A stretch of DNA of 64,000 nucleotides from Pempheris klunzingeri (lineage: Eukaryota > Chordata > Actinopteri > Acropomatiformes > Pempheridae). A program made the translations under genes and the position numbers. This document shows positions 27,701 through 37,500 of this stretch, piece by piece; the stretch's first letter is position 1, and each line of letters starts with the position of its first letter. Where the stretch lies: the NCBI RefSeq assembly GCF_042242105.1, contig NC_092012.1, positions 16,374,543 to 16,438,542 of the forward strand, written 5' to 3'. The notes under the pieces are model-generated. The model was not told where the DNA came from, searched no databases, and worked only from the letters and a program-made list of their open reading frames with translations.

Positions 27701-28665
27701 AAGACCTGTGTGTTTGTGGGAAAGTGTGTGCGTGTGTGCGTACGTGTGGAGGCTGTCAGAAGGGCGGACCGATTATCAAACTCCTATTTGTATAAAGAAA
27801 AAAATAAATATTCAAAAAGAAGATGTCTCAAAATTCACAAACAGTTCCACTTCTGCTTACAAGAATCTCACTCTGACATATTTCAACCTGATTCAAAATT
27901 TGCCTCCAACACACTTCACAACAAGCCCTCATGAGAACATACTGTATTGTTTCATGAACACTTAACAACACAGTGTGATCAAAGCAATCAAATCATGTCT
28001 GATTTATGCCTTATTCATTCATCCGACAAGGTAAAACACTGTATTATACCATGATAGTAATTAGATCAATAAAGCATTTACACATGTCTGTGGCCAAAAC
28101 CGTGCTTTTGTTCTACATCTTTACTACAGCACTCCACATTAATTCCTGGTGGAGAGCTTATGTTTCAAGCACCAGATGTGAACAGCGCAGACAAGCGTCA
28201 TACAAAGGAGGGAGAGGAACCAAATGCAATGCAAGACTCTGACCATATCGGAGGGTTTGTTAAAAATAGATTTGAGGGACCGGGTCCTACCTGATGCACT
28301 GAACTGGCTGCTTCCAAGTGTGGTGGGCCTGTTTTTCCCTCCGCTTACAGGTGGAGAGAACATCTGAAAGGAGGAATACAGACACATGCTCAACAGTGTA
28401 AAAGAAACCATTCACGTTATCCTGAAAGCTACTCGTGGTTTTCAGAAAGCAAGAATAGTTTGTGAAAGTCAACACTTCTGTGAATTGATCAATTAGTCAT
28501 GCTTTCGCCTATTTGGTCCTCACATCTCTGAGAGCTGAGAGCTGAGAGCTACAGCAAGGGGTGGGAGAAAAAAGGATGAAAAACCATCCTCACCGCACTA
28601 AAATCCAGCAGGTCACTTAATTCCTTGTCAGTTCCGAGAGCGGCAATCCGCTGCTGAGGATTCAT
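10491..28665 (-). CDS. tcf12: Transcription factor 12 (E-protein HEB), 5' four coding exons, partial
   Basis: TCF12 is a class I bHLH E-protein that dimerises with tissue-specific bHLH factors and binds E-boxes in the nucleus. Coding exons on the minus strand are 28665-28594, 28363-28291, 17345-17272 and 10593-10491 (72, 73, 74 and 103 nt); all junctions have AG/GT and the phases agree. The joined product starts [20 protein letters not shown] and continues DFSAMFSPPV, the E-protein activation domain 1 with its LDFS motif, which in this family contacts the CBP/p300 KIX domain. It then reads [26 protein letters not shown] and [12 protein letters not shown]...PTPFMNSN, closely matching TCF12 rather than TCF3 or TCF4 (for example MNPQQ at the start). 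About 107 residues are present; the remaining N-terminal region and the C-terminal bHLH lie beyond the left edge. A second in-frame ATG lies directly upstream at 28668. Confidence 0.95.
12132..12634. mobile_element. MITE-like element with TTAAAGG termini
   Basis: The left end reads TTAAAGGAGTTGTTCACC and the right end, reverse-complemented, reads TTAAAGGAATAGTTTGAC; both continue into a similar AAATATACTTATT / AAATATGCTTATT stretch, so the roughly 40-base ends are inverted copies of each other. The interior contains the GTTAGCTTAGCTTAGC and GACTGGAAAC blocks that I recognise from a very common percomorph dispersed repeat. About 500 bases long with no coding frame, so a non-autonomous DNA element is the best call; the superfamily is not determined. 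Confidence 0.8.
12719..12774. repeat. (TG)n microsatellite
   Basis: A TG dinucleotide tract with one interruption near its start. It produces artefactual open reading frames rich in Cys-Val across 12680-13264. Confidence 0.95.
16365..16560. mobile_element. Dispersed repeat copy (TTAATTGATTAG family), 5' part
   Basis: The text AATCAATTAGTCC, TTAATTGATTAGTTGATTAAC and AACTGGCAACTATTTTGG follows the 5' half of a dispersed fish repeat I recognise, whose other end is GTTAATTGCAGCCCTA. Only the left half is present. It lies 0.7 kb from a tcf12 exon. The naming of the family is from memory. Confidence 0.6.
17272..17345 (-). CDS. tcf12: tcf12 third coding exon
   Basis: The exon starts after CTGACAG and completes a Gly codon. 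It encodes [18 protein letters not shown] then PSYESSR, ending phase 0 before GTAAG. It corresponds to mammalian GIDERG...PSPSYDSSR. Confidence 0.92.
17684..17964. mobile_element. Dispersed repeat copy, 3' part ending TTGCAGCCCTA
   Basis: The right part reads TTTTCTGACATTTTATAGG, then AATTAAACTAATTGATGAAA and TTAATTGCAGCCCTA, the 3' end of the same family as the copy at 16365-16560. A decayed left part is visible from about 17684. The two copies flank the third tcf12 coding exon. Confidence 0.65.
19985..20160. mobile_element. Dispersed repeat with TCAGTTTATTAGGTACACC core
   Basis: The core TCAGTTTATTAGGTACACC recurs widely in fish genomes as the edge of a dispersed element. The following bases (CTAATACAGCCTAATA, GCAATAAGTCC) match the layout of the copy near 26925. 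The family name is not determined. Confidence 0.5.
23535..24360 (+). mobile_element. L1-type LINE ORF2 fragment, decayed
   Basis: Forward-frame translation gives [17 protein letters not shown] followed by [13 protein letters not shown], the region just after the reverse transcriptase in L1-like ORF2 proteins, where KRPR and GGLALPN are typical. After that the frame is broken by several stops and shifts. No intact reverse transcriptase is present in the window. An old truncated insertion in a tcf12 intron. Confidence 0.75.
25480..25910 (+). mobile_element. L1-type LINE ORF2 C-terminal fragment
   Basis: Translation gives [16 protein letters not shown] and [19 protein letters not shown]. The C-x(n)-H-x3-W-x-C-P pattern is the C-terminal Cys/His motif of L1-type ORF2 proteins, followed by a decayed tail that includes DAKK. 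It may be the remainder of the piece at 23535-24360, separated by about 1.1 kb, or a separate insertion. Confidence 0.75.
26925..27150. mobile_element. Second, more decayed copy of the TTTATTAG(G)TACACC repeat
   Basis: CCAGTTTATTAGAAACACC is followed by a T-G-CAATTTAATGTA segment and AAATAAATCC, the same order of blocks as at 19985-20160, with many substitutions. Confidence 0.4.
28291..28363 (-). CDS. tcf12: tcf12 second coding exon
   Basis: The exon begins with ATG TTC TCT CCA CCT after a TTTCAG acceptor and ends at CAG/GTAGG (phase 1). It encodes [16 protein letters not shown] then GSSQFSAS, completing AD1. Only 230 nt of intron separate it from the first coding exon, whereas the next intron is about 11 kb. 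Confidence 0.93.
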
Positions 28666-28682
28666 CATGGCGATCTAGAAAC
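28594..28682 (-). CDS. tcf12: tcf12 first coding exon (start codon, AD1)
   Basis: Acceptor CTGCAG ends at 28683, followed by 17 nt of 5'UTR, then ATG at 28665 (or ATG at 28668). It encodes 24 residues ending DLLDFSA; the donor GTGAG begins at 28593. It carries most of activation domain 1. Confidence 0.93.
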
Positions 28683-29730
28683 CTGCAGAAAACACAGTCC
28701 ATCAGGTCACATTTCTGCTGGTTTATTCAGCAGACGAGGGACGACTGCCACAGGAAATGACTGCCACGAGAGGTATTTGTTATGGATGCAGAATAAAGAC
28801 CGTCAGTGCGAAGTAAAGTTGGCTCTGGCGTTGAAAAATCCTACAAGACTTGACAGTTTGGCCACATTGCAATTGATGAAATAGTGCAAATAGTTCGCAC
28901 ACCTTTAATTTTCTCCTCCAGCGCGCTGATTAAAACACACATAAGGTGAATGGATGGACCTGCAGCATCGCGCTATCGCAGGAACTATATTTCTCAGTAA
29001 TAACACCGCTCACTACCGGTAGGGCATTTATGTAATTCATTGATCAGGCTGTCACGGGCGGTGTTAATGTCAGTGATTTACGAGCATATAGCTGGTTAAT
29101 GTTAGCTGACGTCCCTTAGCTTGCTGGCTAACATTAGCTGCAGTTACTGGTTCATTTGGGTTCAAAATAGCTAGTGATAGTTAGCGAGCTGCGGCGGTTT
29201 AAGTCCATACAGACAATAGTGCAGAGAAGACCAAACGAGTGAAACACATATTACACGCTGGTTTGAGATAAGTAGCACAGACAAACACACATTGCAAATA
29301 ATAATCTCAAGACCAAGAACACAAAACGCAATGATGGTCTTTCTCAACTCCCAACTTCTTTCACAGGTCCGACAGCTTTTCACAAACTCCCACTGATATT
29401 TTACCTTTTTTTCCGATTAAAATCCCGACTAGGGTGATCTGGTGAAGACTTGCTTTCTTGCAGAACGCCTCAAAGCAGCGATATGTGAGTTTAGTCGGCA
29501 ATAGCTGCGAAAATATCCTCTATATATATCAGTTACGAGTTTCCCTTAGGCAGACATTTTTGCTTTGCAGAAGCCTCAGCACCACGATGACAGTGGCTGA
29601 TGTATCCCTCCGCCGCGCACTGTGACATGATGGTCCCGCACACAGCGGGAGATGCTGCGGGAGTCCGCGCTCACTGACGGGTCACATCCACGCACCGCAT
29701 CTCTGCTCAAACACCACTACAGGTGCAGCT
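28683..29730 (-). promoter_or_regulatory. tcf12: tcf12 promoter/5'UTR region, CpG-rich
   Basis: Upstream of the first coding exon the sequence becomes CpG-rich, most strongly at 29560-29720. A plausible non-coding first exon ends near 29405, where the minus strand reads AAAAAG/GTAAAA. A cluster of five TTAGC/GCTAA pentamers lies at 29102-29185. The exact transcription start cannot be read from sequence; the 5' exon position is inference. Confidence 0.5.
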
Positions 29731-30222
29731 GTCTCAAAATCCTCATATGTCAGTGCCCGAGGAATTAGATGCGATGTGTTTGTTAAGTTTTGCATTCAAA
29801 ACTAGCCCTGATGGGTTTGGGTTTTTTTTTAAGCACTACCCATAGCTTTCCTCATAAAGCTGTTATTTCTTCATGTTGGCAAAATAAATGTCATTTCATA
29901 CATTTCATGCTGCAGAAGGATGTTAGCAAAACTGGATTACCGACCAGGCAAGGGCCCGAGAGCTCCAGGGGTTCCACAAACCCTGATCACTGCATGTTAA
30001 ATGGTAATTTGATCAATTGTAATTGTATTTGTGAGGGAATCTACACCAGTTAGTTTAGTGAATACTATCAACTAAAATGGGTCCTGGATTATCAGTGAGT
30101 TCTTTTGTGGATGTTACCCCGAACTAACACTGATTATCATTATTTCAGTATAGGAGCTCTGGTTGCACTGCATTTAATGAAAAGCTTGAGGCCACAGAGT
30201 GAATACACATAGTACAGAGGAC

Positions 30223-30295
<73 letters not shown>

Positions 30296-31140
30296 CGTAG
30301 TGATTTCACACCTTAGTTTAACTGCCTACAGTAAATGTAATTAGAGATCTGCTGACTGGTATTTTATAACGTCCTTTCAACATACCTCTATTCTGTAGGT
30401 TAATTGCAGGTAGGTAGTATACCATAATAGTATACCAATCCACAAGAAATGATGTCTGCATCATGTAGTGAACATTAAGTAATACAGAGGCCAATGGTGA
30501 CTGAATCTTATTTAGAGTCTCTCATTACTGACATGAATTGGAAATTATGTATTTTGTTTTATAAGGATCCTACATGCAAGATCCTATGTATTTACCCTAA
30601 ATTATCTATTGTAAAATATGACACTGCTGATACTTTCAGGAAACAGCTGAAATAATAACTCATCATTATCTTTCACTGTATTCTTGCACATAATTTAATT
30701 TAAAAGACGCTTGCTAGCCATATTCCTACATTGATAACTAATCTTAGACAGTCATGGTAAAAGATATAACTCTGCTTTAATGACACAAGACGTTTGTCGA
30801 CAGAAAAGTCTGGAAACACCCTTTTCTTGTCTCATTTTCCATATAGAAAACCAAAAACTCTCTGTTACTGTGTCAGTACAAACCATGAACTCATGTAAAA
30901 CCTTAATATTTTTCACCCCTTTGTCTTTTTTATTTTGTTCATATTTATTCTAATGCATCTGCTCACTTATGTAGTGCTTTTTTAACTTATTTCATTTTCA
31001 TTTGTCGATTCTTTGTCAGGTGTTCTATTTTTTATTCGAATCATAAAGAACAGACTGTAAGGAGTATTTTGACATAACTTTGTACAATTGTACGAAATGT
31101 ATATATTTTTTCCAGTGAGCTGTAGTTGAGATCACACTTT
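29731..31140. other. Intergenic region between divergent promoters
   Basis: Non-coding DNA between the tcf12 promoter (minus) and the 31284 gene (plus). It contains a long (ATCT)n tract at 30223-30295. I see no gene; a short open frame at 29790-30053 has no recognisable homology. Confidence 0.6.
30223..30295. repeat. (ATCT)n microsatellite
   Basis: Uninterrupted tetranucleotide tract of about 18 units, likely highly polymorphic. Confidence 0.95.
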
Positions 31141-31158
31141 TATTCTGAAGGATTTCAG

Positions 31159-31168
31159 ACCGGAAGTG
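31159..31168 (+). promoter_or_regulatory. ETS/GABP-type site ACCGGAAGTG
   Basis: A perfect ETS-family consensus 116 bases upstream of the ATG at 31284, in a locally CpG-rich stretch (GCTGTCGCCGCTGGCGG). Such sites are typical of TATA-less housekeeping promoters, which supports a transcription start just upstream of the 31284 exon. Confidence 0.6.
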
Positions 31169-31283
31169 CTGTCGCCGCTGGCGGAAACCAGGCGGGCATT
31201 TGAAAACAAGCTAACACCAAGTTATCTTTAATATACATATTAGCTTCATTCAAAGAAATTAAGACACAGGGACCGTCTCCATC

Positions 31284-31525
31284 ATGGCAAAACAAAGGAC
31301 CAAGACCACACAGCCCTCCGATATTAACCAGACTTCACCTCCGGCGGCCAAGAAACCGAAGCCGGTGCGTCGGTCAGAAGAAGGTCTGAGAGCCAGAAAG
31401 GAGAGCGACCGTCTGCGGGTCAAAACCAGGATAAACATTTCTCACAGCTTCACCAGGTGGAGAAAGTTTAAGGAAGAGAAAAACCTGCGAACTGACGGGG
31501 ACGTCGCTGACTATCTGTTGAACTT
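31284..31525 (+). CDS. First coding exon with RINI...RWRKFKEEK domain
   Basis: ATG in the context ATCATGG. It encodes a Lys/Arg-rich N-terminus with a nuclear-localisation-like run (AAKKPKPVRR), then KTRINISHSFTRWRKFKEEK and DGDVADYLLN. The donor is TT/GTGAG, phase 2. Joined to the exon at 43241 it reads LLNFYEKRSS, which resembles the LLD-x-YE continuation I remember for this domain; that join is the reason for linking exons 11.7 kb apart. Confidence 0.7.
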
Positions 31526-34500
31526 GTGAGTATTTGGTGATACACCACGTCAGGCCACGTTTCTGTCCGATAACAGCAGCATCTGGACTGAAATTTAAAG
31601 AATAAATGAATATTGTCAGAAAAGCTCATGAGGCATGGCTATCTGAAACACAGTAAAGACCAGTTTAAAGAGAAAAAGCCTTTAGAAATGTGGGGAAGTG
31701 CATCATCTGTTGTCACTCAAGTTATGATAAGATGCATTATACATGTAAATACATATTAAACGCTATACTGTTAATTCAAAGCAGGAGTAAAAGAAAATAG
31801 ATAAAGTATTAAACAGAAGCCTCCTGCCTGAGATGACAGCCCAGTTTATCTACAGGTGTGTTCAGAGCCAGCAGCGTGCTGATCGTAGTCGCACATGACA
31901 GATCTGCTGTAGCGGTGCCCGCATGTGGTACAGCTGCTCTACACGTTAGCAGCCTGTATAAAACCAGCTCATAGTAATAGTTAATGTGTAGAATCAGCAG
32001 CATTACGCACCTAAACACGTCATTTTTGTTTAGCTATATGTCCCTCATGACCACTGTAAACACTACGGTGACCTGCAGCGCGGTCCCTCCGCTGTGGAGG
32101 GACTACTTTTCCTCCGCGCTGGCGAGAAACCAGATGAGAGGACTGCAGTAAAGTTGGGCTCAAATTGGCTGTCGCTGTTGCACGGGGGAGGCTGCCCGAT
32201 AATATGAGTTGATTATGAAAATATGAACGTCTTTGTGGATTTGCAGTTCTTGTTTTAACGTGCATTTTAGTTGGTTTAATAATTAAAGTAGGGTAAAGAG
32301 CAGCCGTTCACGCCTGCGAGTCAGTGAATGTAGATTTGATTCTCCCGCGATGTATTAAAATATCTACGTGTTTAACAGTAATCTATAGAGCAGATAATGG
32401 ACAATTACTAAAGAATATTATCCCAGAGGTGTGTACTGGTGATTATCATATAATCTACCCTTCAAAGTTGAATAGATAGATAGATAGATAGATAGATAGA
32501 TGAATTGTTCTTGTCTTTTGGTAAGTGACTGATGTTGAATGAAGACACTTAAATGTTTGAGTGCTTTATAAACCTGGCCTGCAGCTCAGTATGGTGTGGG
32601 CGTTCAGGGTGCCCTCAGCATATTCATTTTAAACAATTGCATCAAGTGTAAAATGAGACAGACCTTGAATGAAACTATTATGGCCAAAAAAGGTGCAAAC
32701 CTGAAACTGCACATAACTACATGATAAGGATGTGGATGAGTTTGTACACCTGCTATTGTTTGCAGTGACCTGGGCTCGGGCCCGTACCTGAACAAAGGGG
32801 GTTTCTGCCGTGAGGTGGGTTTGTCTTACTCTGCTAAGACCAAAACTCAACAACCGACATGTTACAAGTTGTTAAACACAAGCAAAGTTATTCAACCACA
32901 AATGAGCTTTCAAGCTTGATAATACATGTTTCAGTTAGGCTGTTTTAAGATGAACTGTAATCCTAACTATAATCTTAATTTCCACATGTGTCTTGGTGGG
33001 TCTTGTTCCTCAGCTCAGTGGGTGCGACAGTCTGCAGCTGAGCCGTACTTTAACATTTGGCTGCACTTTCTCGGCTGTTCTTGTGCGACTAGCTTGCTAT
33101 CGTTAGCCTTGTGGAAGACTCGGGTCGTGCACAATGGGTGCACTTGCAGCATGCGCACAGGTAGGCAGGTATGAAGGTTGATATGCAGGTTGGCCGTCCA
33201 GTCACTTCATGCGGTCTGAATGAAATGACTGGACGAGTTTATTACACTCCTGTGAAAGTCACAGACTCCAGATTTTTTTTCCTTTTTTTTTTTGTAAAAC
33301 TATTACATTTCTTGATTGCTGTGGGGCTGTTTTGAGAATTTCAACCAATGTAACAAGAAGTGCTTGTGAACCTTCTGAGAAACAAATGGGGTGTTGGTAC
33401 GTCACCAGTGGTTGTCCCCCGCTATCTTATCCAGATGTTTTGTTGAATGAGGCCTGTTACACCTACAGGAGTTTCAGTGAGCTCCGTCCCAGAACCACCA
33501 ACACATTTGGCCCCTTTCAGACCTCCACACATGCACACTTACTGCACAGCAGCACATGTGCTTAGACAGCGGCCTGCAGCCAAAAATATGATGATCAGTG
33601 TTTCTACTCATTTGTTCAGAAGTCAAAAGGACATCAGCACACAATAGACTGAATATAAAAAGTACAAATTAAGTGGGTAAAGATGACACAGCTTTATCCT
33701 TAGCTTCAGTACTTTATATGTGTCAAAATGTTTCTGTGTGTGAACACAGTGTGAAGGTTTGAGTTGTTGGCAGCCTGCCATAGGTTGATCTGGTGTTAAT
33801 AATTTGGCACAAGTTGGATAGAGATCAGATGGTGTATTAAATAGTGTATTATGCAAACTGTTACCAACATGCGTGGCTGCAACTTGAATCACTGAATGTG
33901 GCAATATGGTCATAATTAATGAAGTTTAAATGTGTCCAGTCATTTCACATACATCACTCATTCGTACAAATGACAAACATATTCAACCTCTGCATGAACG
34001 TTTTCTCTCACACTGAAACAAGGATCCACGAGAAGCGCCTCTGCTCTGTATTATTAATTCCAGACTGCCACCTGTTGGACAAACTCAGATCACACAGACT
34101 TCATCAGATGTTCTTCACCAATGAAAATACTCAGATAAGCAGATGGAAAAAAAAGTTTCAACATAGTTTTATTGTCTTTTTCCGATGTTTCACAGAAAAT
34201 GAGCAAATGAGCAAACATGACTCGTAACACAAAGTAAATTTACTGTAAACAGATGTGTCACAGCTATGAGGTAGTTTCAGAAACATTTTAACATTTCTTT
34301 ATACGGTATATGTGTTAGAAAACATGAGGCATTTTTGAGCCCTCTTACAAACATAAATGCCCTTTGGCCTGTACACATATCACTATTATCCAATCTGTGT
34401 GGAATATGGAAGGAGGGACATGACGGTGCCTGTCAGAGGAGATGCATTCATTCACTGGAAAATCATTTTGAATTTAAATTTTTATTAAACACTTTTTTTT

Positions 34501-37500
34501 TTTTTTTTCAAAGGTGGGTGTGACAGGGGTGAAAACAACACGTATTTCAATGAAGGTAGAGACCTCTCGGTTTATCATAATAGAATCCAACACCACAACA
34601 AAACGTAGCCGACAACCATTACAGCCATTTTGGAGGAAGGATTCACTGCAGAACTTTTGTATTAGACTGCATTGGTTTTACCAAGGTGTACCTATTAAAC
34701 TAGATATGTTTAGTTGAACCTCAAAACCTGGCAGAAAATCATTGCTAGTACATTCTGCTATGGTGTGCAAATGTAGCCACACTCTGCGGTGGAAATAATG
34801 ACTTTTTTCTATGCATTGTCACATGTGCCTGTGCAAGTTTGTGTGAAAACAGAAAGCTCACCGGCATAAAATGAATGGTCCAAGTTAAAGCAGCACACGC
34901 GGAGATATCCAGACATTTCCTATATTGCAACAAAAACCTCTCTGTCTTGGACCCCTGCCTGGTAAAAGCCAACCTCTTTCAAACTCCATGGCCCCAGTTA
35001 GTAACAAAGGCATTCTGTCAAAAAATTGAAGCCTCAAAGCCTGAGATTAGATAACCCTGTTGACATCACTCCTCAGAGCCACAGAAGACATTACACAACT
35101 GTTTTCACAGGCTCAGAAGTGCTCCCCATGACGTAAATTGACCTTTATGTGTAAAGTCAGTGGAGTATCCCTTCACAAATTTTCTTCATCTGCTCCAAAG
35201 AGTGCCAGTTTAGAGGCCCACAATAGGACACTTGTAAAACAAACGCCAGGATAGATTAAGGTTAAACTGTTCCATCTCTGGGACTTCAACGCTGTCAGCA
35301 CTTGTAACGAACACGAATAATAGAGATTTGCCAGCTGGTGACAACAAAACACTGGCTGAAAGGTGAGGAGGAAGATGACTCAGTTAAGAGCAGTGATATA
35401 TATAAAAAAAAAAAATAGAAGTCACTGGAAGAAAAAATGCTACTATGAAATAAAAAAATACTTAATCCATCAAGTATTATTTATCTATTCAATATTGACT
35501 ATTTTTGAGTTCCATGCGTGACTGTTTAAAGTGTGAGTAACATTGTTTGAAATGTCGCAGTCATACAAATTGTTTTAATAAACTTCCATTAACATTTGTA
35601 CCTATTTTTGACCTAAGGAAAAAGTAATTTGACAAGACACTCAGCCACATCTGGTGGCCTTTATGAGTGGATGGAGGTCAGCTGTCATGGAGACGGTCCA
35701 GATGTTATCCTGTGACAAATGGGAGGGAAAACCTACGATTTTATGCTTCAGTTGAGTAAACAAATAACACAAGCCAAAATCCCTGACTACGTTTCCCAGA
35801 ATGCAAAGCAACTACGTCTTCGCACTGCTGTGTTTACGCTCAGCGGTCACATTCTCCAATTGCCGGAGCAGACTTGTCCGCTGTACTACAGACCACTCAG
35901 AAATGGTGGCGGTGGTCAGTGAGTGATTCCTCGTTGCTTCTCCTCTCCGGTCAGTGTTTGTCTGTGAGAAGATGCCGGGGATGTGCTCTGTTCCGGGCTG
36001 TAAGGGCTACAAGAAGGCGAGGTCCCGGGGGGTCGTCTTCCACTCTCTGCCCACCAGAGACCCGGGGCGGTGCAAGAGGTGGTTAAAGGCCATACAGAAC
36101 CCCAAATTTGACGAAAACACTCCAGTAAGTAAATACGGCAACATACGGGTCTGTAGTCAGCATTTTAAACCGGGAGATTACGAACCGGACATACAGGCAG
36201 AACTTATGAAAACAACGCCCCGAAAAATCCTCAAGTCCCACGTAATTCCATCTGTTTTCTCTTGGAGACAACAAGAGGACCTCAGCACCGCTCTGCCAGC
36301 AGCTGACAGCATCGGGACAGAGGTAAATCATCTCTTTTACCTGTCAAACGTGTGGTTTTATAAACGACTGTGGCTACAAATCACGTCTTGCGTTGTAATG
36401 TCGCCCCTGGAAAGAGAGCGGAATGATTTCCTTCAACCAGGCCGCCCCTGTTGTGGAAATGTCATGTTGAGATTGGAGCGATATGATTAGAGAAAACTGG
36501 GGAAAGTAACGTGTTCCCTGTGTTACTTATGAAGGGGAGATACTACAACAACCAGAAAGCATTGCGCACGACGCACTTCCGCTGGAGGCGGCGTTTGTAT
36601 GAAAGTAAAGCGGCAAATGTATTTCCGGTCGATAGTTTAGCCAAATCAGCGTTTCTCTCATGTTTGTAACATCCCCAGCATGCAGGGCAGTGGGGCCCAG
36701 GGTTGAGACACACTGGGTTATTTGGTTCAGCAGAGACCAGATGTGTACAAAGGCTTTAGATATTTTAAGAAGTGCTTGTTTCAGTATCATGTAAATGTGC
36801 TGGTGTGTGTTGCTGCTGGATTCTGTCCCTGGGAGCTCTAAATAATACAACACATCAGGGTGGGCAGTGTTACTGTCTGATTTATTTGTGACACTGTAAA
36901 CCCCCATCTCTCAGCTGGGTTCTGTCTGAGGTTACTTTCTTTTAAAGGGGAGTTTTTCTTTGTCATTGGCACTGATTGCCTGCTCGTGTGAGGGTTCTTC
37001 AATCTGTAGTGTTGAATTTTCTCTCAGCTACAGACGGGTCTAGACCTGGTCTCTGTGACGACTGTTCATGTTTGTTATGAATTGGCACTATGTGGCTATG
37101 ACCTAAGTAGTCTGTATATTACTCCTACGCTGTGATTCGCTTAAGGTCACAAAGTGTTTACTAAGAAAACATGACAGGAAAAGTTAGTCCCAGTTTGTGC
37201 CTCCCATGAAGAGTCATTTAAAACGTATAGCAAAGCACAACTTGAAGAATGGGTTAAAATGGGTTTGTTTTATTTTAGGAGCCTTTACAAGATTCTTCAA
37301 ATGTCTTCACAACATGGATAAGCATTGTGAAATGACCTGGGTTTTTCAGTGCCACCAGGGATTAATTTTTGTGGGAGAGCAATTACCACTGTGACTTGAA
37401 TGTTACGCCAATATATGACCAGCACATACTCTTGGATTGGGAAAAGTGTTTTGTTTACTTGCTACGATGAGCCGTCAATTCAAGAATTAAAGTTTGCGTA

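Larger units (their letters stand above)
17346..28290 (-). other. tcf12: tcf12 intron, 10.9 kb
   Basis: Intron between the third and second coding exons. Dispersed repeats lie at 17684-17964, 19985-20160 and 26925-27150, and L1-type LINE pieces at 23535-24360 and 25480-25910. The block 19790-19930 has a less repetitive, possibly conserved character. No other gene is apparent. Confidence 0.6.

Noticed and set aside
33014..33160. Exon-like block with CTCAG and CACAG/GTAGGC borders
   Set aside because: Joined in phase to the 31284 exon it meets a TGA after nine codons.
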